Origin: Liolophura sinensis
Lineage: Eukaryota; Mollusca; Polyplacophora; Chitonida; Chitonidae
NCBI RefSeq assembly: GCF_032854445.1
Contig: NC_088299.1
Coordinates: 12,701,608 to 12,765,607 of the forward strand
Length of the DNA stretch: 64,000 nucleotides
Direction: 5' to 3'
The position numbers and the translations under genes are program-made. Position 1 is the stretch's first letter; every line of letters begins with the position of its first letter. This document shows, piece by piece, positions 56,651 to 64,000 of the stretch. The notes under the pieces were generated by a model. That model was given only the letters and a program-made list of their open reading frames with translations. It made no database searches and was not told where the DNA came from.

Positions 56651-58725
56651 ATGTTACAAGTCTAGAATTATTCAACATGCTGTGTTGTCATCACATTTAA
56701 CATACAATAAGATTTTTATTCGTATACCATTCGTAGTCCGTAAGGGGAGTTCCAAGTCGATAATCGCAAGATCCATTTCCAAAACAATGTTTAACACTAG
56801 CTCCCAAAGACAAAGGTATGTAATAAATTATACATATAGGAAATAAAGCCAATATCACACAAGAGAGAAGCGGTCATCAGTTTACAAAAGGACCAGGCCT
56901 TGGGGATGCTTTGTCCCCCAGAATAATCCTGGTTTATGCGGAAATACAATATCTAAGTTGCTACTATCATTGTTGTACAGTTACATTGGTCATTTAACAA
57001 CTATGTCGTCCGGTTTACTCCGCATGCTGTTGTCTTCTATATGGAAAACAAAATAAAACGAAACAATGTCACAATTTCAGAATGAGAAAGTATTCTAGCT
57101 TCGGTCCATTTTATCGCATATTGCCTGATGGTTTCATTCAACGTTTTCCATCCTGCCCTGAAATTTTGGCGATGACGTAACAACGGATTCGACACTAGCT
57201 CTGCTTCGGAAAAGAAAACATAACAATATAGATGAAAACAGATAGGCTACTCTAGTACGCAGACTATTAAAATCTCCAACACCCTTATATCCTCAACAAG
57301 GGCTGGTTATTTCGATTGTACTTGCCATGAACTTAGAAATGTCTAAATCATCAAATATAATTTTTTCTCTATTATTGGAAATACAGAGTATGCTACGATT
57401 TCGTCCTGAGGTTTAGCCTGTTTAAACAAAGCCAGTTAAAATATTCAATGTTAGATATGTGTTATCGTATAGGGGATTTATTATAACTGTTTATGTAAAT
57501 GATTGACTAGTAGCAAGCAAAAAAAAAAGTATAATTTACATGTTGGTCGGATTGATTTCTCGAAACCCTGGCCTCTCTTCAACGTCAAGTTGATCATTTT
57601 TCTCTACAACGCCATTGATTAGCTCTAATTTGAAAATTTATTTCACATCATTTATATTCGACGAGGAATAGTGAAGTTTAGACAGGTATCAGTGAAGGGA
57701 AGATTTACCTGTGTTCTTATGAATAATCACTTCAGATTTCTAAGAACGTGTACATGTAAGCTGTAGTGAGTGCAAGGGATTTAGACGATATAGTCGGATG
57801 TGGACCATGTTCCGAAGCTATCTTTCTTACATCCAGCCAGAAATTTGGTACTGTTCAAACGCATGGTGTCTAGCTTTGGCAATTTTCCACACGTAAAGGG
57901 AACGGAAAGCTGTAGTATTCGACACAAAAACAAATTAACGAATTTACGTGCACAAATTTATGGTTATAACTCGAGTCGGAATAATTAGAAGGGCTATTAA
58001 TAGAAATTAATACTACCCCATGCCTATATGTCGTGATCTATAGAAGTTAACAAGAGCCAGTCTATATGGACGTCTGGACTCAATATGTTGACTAACAAGT
58101 TCGCAGGTGTAGAGACAGGGGAGTAAGCCTCATGAGTAAGCGGCATTAGTGAGGTGGCGTTCCATCATAATCATTCATTTATCCCTTATTTATATAATTT
58201 AGAAATGTAAAAATGCTTTCCGGCAAATAAATGATCAAGTCGCGTCGTTTTTCTTGATGTGAGCCAATAAGCAATCTACACGAGGGGTTTGCGTGTGGAT
58301 CAAAGACTTCACTGATTAGGATCCGACAGCTATAATACACGTGTCCAGTGTATATTATAATGAAAATTTTAGTCACTACGTCACTGCACGTGGTTGTATA
58401 TGGTGACGGGTACTGCCATCTAAAGTGCGCATACTGAAGTCAGGAAAAACGCATTACGACATGAGCTCAATCACGGACGGATACAAAGTAAGGCCACTTG
58501 CCATTTCTGCCCCTGATGTTTTCGGATTGCCCTCATTAGCGCTTAAGTCATACACAACAACTGGTGTTTTCAAGAGAATCACGGCTGCAACGTAAATAAA
58601 AATAACACGTAAAGTGCAGAGTGTCTAAGCAAAACGGTAATTGCTTTGATAAAATGTCGAGTTCAATTTAAACTGCAGTTAAGTATATACACAGCCATAA
58701 AAAAAAGGCACTTGAAGTAAAAACA
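56651..58725. other. Mostly unassigned sequence
   Basis: No ORF above 70 codons, no recognised family apart from the weak repeat C similarity noted near 57000. Confidence 0.4.
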
Positions 58726-58901
58726 CAGTTGTAATTGTAATTCTTTATTTGTTTATTGAGGATTTCCCACAGCTGTATAGATCTACTCGACATAAAATCA
58801 ACGTTTATACATAAAATAACATAGACAACAAAGAAAACAAATGACATGTACATGTACAGAATAAAGTGATGGGAAAAAAGAAAGATCAAAATCAAATCAT
58901 A

Positions 58902-59285
58902 TTACTGCTGGACTTGGATGGTGAATCTATTGGACATGATTATAAAATTATGTACAGATTTTAAGATCAGTTTATTATTCACGCTTAGTTCAGGTGAACC
59001 AAAAAAGAGAATAGTACAAATGTGTCTAAAGTTGCTTTTTAGCATCTGCATGCTATGAGTGGCATAGGCAGGGCAGTCAAGGACAAAATGAGATGCATTT
59101 TCACATTTATGTTTACATTTACTACGTGACTGATCGCTGATCATGGTATATGTAAATAGGTCACCGTGAAGGGCGCTCAATCCCATTCTCATCCTGGAGA
59201 GCACAACAGAGGGAAAGGTGTCAAATGAATTGTACACAGATGTTACATCACGGTCAATACTGTTTTGAGAGTGCAAAAAGTTCAT
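58902..59285 (-). pseudogene. LINE ORF2 C-terminus with Cys/His motif
   Basis: Contains VLSRMRMGLSALHGDLFTYT and CKHKCENASHFVLDCPAYA, the CX3C...HxxxxC arrangement that follows the RT in CR1-like and related LINEs ('C..C...ETxxHxLxxCPxY'). The open frame ends at 58902; the 3' UTR follows. The region between 59285 and 59577 reads poorly. Confidence 0.75.
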
Positions 59286-59576
59286 ATCTTAACTGTTTCC
59301 AATAAAGAGTTTTGGATATGAACAGGCAATGAATTCCATCCTTTGGTAGTCTTGGGAAAGAAGCAAGAAAAGAAAATCTGAGTTCGGCATTTAAATAATC
59401 GAAAGTGATGTCTATTTCTAAGATTGTAGGCATTTGTTTCGCTGTTATACCTTTGAGTTAGTAAGGCCTTTAGGTATGGAGGAGAGAGCCCATTAACAAT
59501 TTTATGAAAAAACAGAATGCGCTTGGATCTACGCCGACTGTATAAGGGTTCCCATGTTAGTTCATTTAAAAGAGAT

Positions 59577-60211
59577 TTATATGAAGTTCAACGTAAGTGC
59601 TGCTTGGCGTTGGACATTTTGCAATGAGCTTGATATTGAAACGCTGCAGTTGTCAAATAGAAAATCTTCATATTCAATAGAAGACCTTATCAAGCCAAAG
59701 TACAGTGTGATCATACACTTTCTAGTTAGTGTTCGCCTGGCTCGACTAATCATACTCAATTTCATATTACTTGTCTTAACTATAGCTCTCACAAGCTCAT
59801 TCCATTTACCATTGTGTTGCAGAATAATTCCGAGATGTTTATGGGATGGAACGCTCTTCACATCTACGCCATCTAAATACAATCTCAGATGTGAGGGATT
59901 ATTTTTCAATGATATTAAGAGATAAACAGTTTTGGTAGCATTAAATGACACAAGCCATTGACTACCCCAGTTGGATGTTCAAGATCATGATTAAGTTTAG
60001 CCTCAGATGTTGCTAAATCTAAAATGTCTTCAAACAAGGATGTGTCATCTGCAAATATCTTAATATTACATTCAATATTCATACTCATATCATTAACAAA
60101 AATTAAGAAGAGAAGAGGGCCCAATACAGAGCCTTGTGGGACACCAGCATATATTGGATAGGTTTCGGACTCTGTGCCGTTAAGACAAACCTTAATTTTC
60201 CTGTCACACAA
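59577..60211 (-). pseudogene. LINE reverse transcriptase palm and thumb, broken
   Basis: 60211-59915 has YAGVPQGSVLGPLLFLIFVN followed by the intact catalytic FADDT box (60041-60055). The next frame, 59951-59577, continues with VPSHKHLGIILQHNGKWNEL and RRTLTRKCMITLYFGLIRSS, the usual 'KYLGxxxxxxLxW...Y...IRS' thumb. One frameshift near 59950 separates them. Unlike the other two reverse transcriptases examined to this point (Penelope, Ty3/gypsy), the catalytic residues are retained. Confidence 0.88.
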
Positions 60212-60341
60212 TTAATCTTTTAAGGACGCAAGCAGAGGATCTTCAATTCCCAACTGCTCTAACTTTAATAGGAGATCAAATGCTTACTGACATCTAAAAA
60301 TAGTAAACAGGTGTCATTTCCACTATCAAGACTTGTATATG

Positions 60342-61312
60342 TCATGAACATATTTGTAAGCTGGTATACAGCCGAATCCCCACGTTTAAATCCAGAATTC
60401 TGTGGTTATTTGACACAATATACACGATGTTTATACACGACCTTGCCCAAGGCCTTAGAAAGAGAGGGTTGAAGGGACGCTGGTCGATAATTAGAAACGT
60501 AATGTCTGTCTTCTTTTTTAAATACAAGGCAGACTTGAGAGAGCTTCTATGCTGCTGGAAGGACAACTGTCCGTAAGGAATAATTAAAAGATTCGTTACG
60601 GAAACTGCAATACAACCAGCAGAATTTTTAAGCCTGAAGTTGTTTATACCATCGGTACCTGAGGCTTTCCGCGTATTCAGAGTTTCAAGGAAATGTTTAA
60701 TCTCATTTTCACAGGTCTGTATACAACTGAGACGTAATTCTGTAACATACGTAAAAGGAGGTAAGACAGGCACTGTGTGGTGAGAGGTCGACTAAGATGC
60801 GAAAAATTTACAGAATTCATCCGCCTTTTCAACGTCATTTGAGACGTTTTTGCCATTGACAGCAAGAGAAGGAATAGACGGTTTTGCTTTCAATCCTAGT
60901 AGAGACTTCATTATCGACCAGTATGTTTTTGTATTCAGCTGAGGGTTAGAGAGTTTACCTTCTAAATATGTGGAGTAACACAGAATTTGCTTGACGTTTA
61001 CCATTATTGGTCTCCCCTCTAGATATATAATATCGAAACTTATCCCTTTCGGACTTGAGCCCGTTTGTATTTTTTGAAATAACGATTCCTCACTCGTATC
61101 TTGTACCAAATATCGTTGGTCATCCAAGGCTTGTCACGTGGTCTAATAGTGACTTTCTTATTCGGAATACATTCATTGCAACATGACCAAAACAAACTGT
61201 TCCAGACAAATAATTTGTCATTAACATGGGAGAAAATATTACCAACGGCATCATATGGTGTAACAGAGAGAAGATTGCGCAGACCATACCAATCGGCACA
61301 TTTGAAACCCAC
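60342..61312 (-). pseudogene. LINE ORF2 linker and RT fingers, broken
   Basis: 61040-61312 ends with VTIRPRDKPWMTNDIWYKIR, the 'RPxDKPWxTxxIR' linker common in CR1-like ORF2. 60792-61127 has KLSNPQLNTKTYWSIMKSLL and SLAVNGKNVSNDVEKADEFC. 60342-60773 has LNTRKASGTDGINNFRLKNS (usual 'KAxGxDGI') and a worn 'YRPISLL' region. Frames change between these pieces, each overlapping the next slightly. Confidence 0.8.
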
Positions 61313-61379
61313 ACATCTTACAAAGCCTTTGGTTTATCGTTACATAAGATGTTTATAGTACAATAAATAGTACAATTAG

Positions 61380-62070
61380 TTCGAGATTAGCCATTGGTGA
61401 GGCAACTCCATAGTCAGTTACATAACTAATACAATCACTTATAACTAAGTGCAATAGATAAGCAGCATGATCAGTACATCGAGTGGGTTCATCAATTAGT
61501 TGAAAAAGATTTTCCCAGCTACCATATCATAAAAGCTCATTTTCAATTCGCTCATATCGTGGTATTTTTTCCAGTGTAGAGATCCATCATTAAAATCACC
61601 CATTATTAACATGGCATTGGGATTTTCTGTTAAGACTGAAGTTAAATTTTCTTCCAGATTACTTTTAAAAAAAACTCACGTAAATGAGCCGGTTGGTAAG
61701 GCGGATGGTAACCTGATGCAGTCAGCACGCTTTTGTTATTCTGTTCCACCATTATCCATAACATCTCCCTGCCATTCTCTAAATCTTTACGTCTAGTAAC
61801 ATTAAGAGATTCCTTGAAATAAATTGGCACCCCTCCTCCGTGTCTGTCTCTTTCTTTTTATTCTATACAATATCCATCTAGATTAACAATATCATCAGAA
61901 ATATCACCACTAAGCCAGGTTTCGCTCACACATATAACATCATAATTATATTCCTTTGATAATGCAGTGGACGTTTTATCTAACTTAAAATAAGACGACA
62001 GCTGATCATCACCTTGGGCCAATAAACTCCTGACATTAAAATGACAACAAGATAAATTGTGCTGATGTGG
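61380..62070 (-). pseudogene. LINE endonuclease domain (APE type), broken
   Basis: Near the start, CHFNVRSLLAQGDDQL matches the 'NVRSL' opening of LINE endonucleases. Then YDVICVSETWLSGDISDDIV carries the catalytic SETWL, followed by a stop and RHGGGVPIYFKESL (usual GGGVxIY). GDFND lies near 61590, and after frame loss a remnant of the 'LIDxPTR' region occurs near 61480. The clean pieces are 61642-61830 and the stretch 61870-62040. These enzymes nick the target DNA for insertion. The motifs are clear; the breaks are seen directly. Confidence 0.82.
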
Positions 62071-62095
62071 GGGTCCCGGGTTTCTATGTACATCA

Positions 62096-63030
62096 CCACA
62101 TTAAGATTGCCATATGCATAACTAATGGGTAATGCAGACAGCATAATGTACTTAGAACAGAAAAAATAAATATACCAGTAAGGGATTCAATTCCCAGGAA
62201 TATAATTAGCAAGTCTTCATATAACTTAATTAATTTTCGAAGATGTAGACTCAATTTATAACACATATAATTATGCCATGCCCCAGTTGCCACTCTGTAC
62301 CAATAAACCGTAATAAACAAAGAGATAGCGAGTGAAAGCACATGCACTAAAACCTTAACGTAAATACCCTATTTCTCAAACAAACACATAATGAACTTTT
62401 TCAAGATAATTAATGCAACTGTAACTGTTGATCCAAAATACCATTATTTCGTGACAAAATTAGACCATCAATTCCTGCACAGAGAACCTAGAGAGAAGAA
62501 ACTGATCTTCATCCAAAGTTGATAAAAGAGATTGATAAATCTGACAGGTGTGGTAATAATCGGTTTAGAGGATCCTGACATGAAGACACTTTAAGATGCC
62601 TGCATGACGCCGGAGCTTTTTACCAACAGAATGATCCATTTTAAAGTTCATTGGTCAAATTTGGCACAATTATATAATATAATAAGACAAATTTACCAAC
62701 ACAACGGCCCCAGTGATCGGGGAAGTCCGTGCAGTCTCTCCACGAGGATATTGAGCAGTACATACCCAGAACACGTTTTACTGGTTTACACATATTACAC
62801 CTTTGAATGCATGCACTGACACAGGACAGAACAGCAATCACGAAATTCATGCAGCTCAGCGATTCTTACACAGCACTTAATCCCGATCGAACCACAGCAA
62901 ATCATTTTCACTGTTCACTCGCGTGTATCATGTAATGTCAGGGAAACATTAAAATAGAGATATACGTGCTTTTAGTTTACCATATCTGAGCAGGCTAAAC
63001 ATACACATGTATAGTCGCCTGTAGTAAGGT
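62096..63030. other. Unassigned sequence upstream of the LINE ORF2
   Basis: The minus ORF at 62093-62347 is hydrophobic and merges into the ORF2 start region, where a string like 'RNPGPPHQHN' may be the worn start of ORF2. No ORF1 could be read directly here. Confidence 0.35.
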
Positions 63031-63036
63031 GTCTAT

Positions 63037-63294
63037 TTAGGCATTACGTATGACAGGGAGATCAAATTTGCTAAGCACCTGTTTCCTTTCACTTTTTTCA
63101 GACACACGGAAAAGGATATTTCCGTCGTATGACCACACACTATGCAGATAGCCTTGCTTTTTCAAGCTAAGCAGGCATTTATACACGGCAAAGTTATAAA
63201 GACGAAAAGAAATTTTTAGCCCATAGCACTCTTTTTCGTCATTGTAGGCATGCTGTACTCCCAGATAGTGTGTACTTAAAAGTATCAAGACCAT
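63037..63294 (-). pseudogene. ORF resembling a LINE ORF1 C-terminal end
   Basis: 85 codons on the minus strand ending with ISFRLYNFAVYKCLLSLKKQ, then GYLHSVWSYDGNILFRVSEK and a basic tail. 'LKxxGxxxxVWxxDGxIxxR' is, as I recall it, a pattern in ORF1 proteins of CR1/RTE-like LINEs and in baculovirus FP-like domains. It lies about 0.9 kb upstream of ORF2 on the same strand, so it could be the ORF1 of that LINE, but the gap has no readable coding sequence. Identification is tentative. Confidence 0.4.
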
Positions 63295-63299
63295 ATCAT

Positions 63300-64000
63300 A
63301 GGATCCAAGAAGACATAATATACTCTACGACAAAACGATCACGAGACCATTGTTACCATGGCTTTACGTGTAATACGCGAGTAATGTAAAATAACGTCCA
63401 TGGGTTGTTGGTTGCACTATATAACACATGTACGTGTACCTATACATCCATGTGTATCCACCGTATTGACAAACATATGTTTACAGTCGCTATACCATGT
63501 TGATGTGCGATTTCATTGTTCTCTGTCATTTTTTATTTCTCGATTCCCAGTTTTATTGCAGCAATTGGCCATTGGTAGCGTGAGTCATCAGGATAGATGT
63601 TGATGTGATTTAAGGGCCCTTGCCGCCTATTATAGACACGGTTTACTACAGGTCTGATTAACTGAATCGCCAGATAATTATCGGACAGCTAGTCCACAAC
63701 TGAACACGGGGAAACAATTAACTCTAATTGTTTTCTTGCCGCAGTGTTTAAAGCACTGCAGGGGAACATTTTCCGGTAAATCCGATATAGCTATTATACC
63801 TGGGAATGAACGATACGTCCTCTTTATAATAAATCAGCTAAAGAATTTTGCAGAGTATAGTACTCCGCTGTGCTTGTTTTCTCTACAGATGCTAAAGTGA
63901 ACAGGTGTTGGCAAAATGACCACTGAGCACTATGTCTACAGTTTACTTATCTTACTTCAGATTTATTTACTTAGACACTGTTTTCTCGCTAATATGCTTT
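63300..64000. other. Unassigned sequence to window edge
   Basis: A 67-codon plus ORF (63400-63603) with no motif; nothing else recognised. Confidence 0.4.

Larger units (their letters stand above)
58727..62095 (-). mobile_element. CR1-like LINE, nearly full ORF2, decayed
   Basis: On the minus strand the order is endonuclease (about 62070-61380), linker (61312-60790), reverse transcriptase (60790-59580) and a Cys/His-containing C-terminus (59285-58902). A short 3' UTR ends in AATAAAGAATTACAATTACA. A tail of short TTACAA-type repeats is typical of CR1/L2-group LINEs. The size and order fit an ORF2 of about 1000 residues. Several stops and frame changes make it inactive. Confidence 0.85.

Overview
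The window looks like repeat-rich, gene-poor DNA from an animal nuclear genome, most likely a mollusc and probably a bivalve. I infer this from two tRNA-derived SINE families whose tails I recognise as common in molluscan sequence (one ends near CAAGCACTCACTCACTCA, the other carries a GAATATTTCACTTATACGAC block), together with LINE, Penelope-like and Ty3/gypsy relics and long TA runs. The base composition is AT-rich, there are no operons or long host ORFs, and no prokaryotic features are present.

Layout. 1-15 kb: several minisatellites (27-30 bp, 92 bp and 48 bp units), scattered SINE copies, two candidate MITEs, and a roughly 1.27 kb foldback-like palindrome at 11497-12768. 15-18 kb: a TA microsatellite, a tRNA-derived SINE fragment, and a decayed Penelope-like retroelement (16230-17865) that carries a nested SINE with a clear 12-bp target duplication and a hammerhead-like motif near its 3' end. 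18-22 kb: mostly unique sequence with one good candidate host exon (19727-20137). 22.7-26.9 kb: a 73-bp satellite array split by a LINE (ORF1 with zinc knuckles, then decayed endonuclease and reverse transcriptase). 27-51 kb: mostly unassigned sequence with SINEs, a dispersed repeat called here 'repeat C', several 26-39 bp tandem arrays, a 34-bp minisatellite that is open in three minus-strand frames (42999-43553), and a second TA run. 51.1-54.5 kb: a decayed Ty3/gypsy element with recognisable LTR pair, gag, reverse transcriptase and integrase pieces. 54.5-58.7 kb: repeat C copies and unassigned sequence. 58.7-62.1 kb: a minus-strand CR1-like LINE with an almost complete but broken ORF2, and upstream a short ORF resembling a LINE ORF1 end.

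How it fits together. None of the mobile elements looks capable of autonomous movement: every reverse transcriptase or integrase region has frameshifts, stops, a lost domain or a substituted catalytic residue. Nested insertions give a relative chronology: SINE into Penelope element, SINE into repeat C, LINE into satellite. Repeat C appears to have seeded the 48-bp tandem array at 2.2-2.6 kb. Host coding evidence is limited to a few single-exon candidates that I could not name. No CRISPR array, rRNA, or convincing functional tRNA gene was seen.
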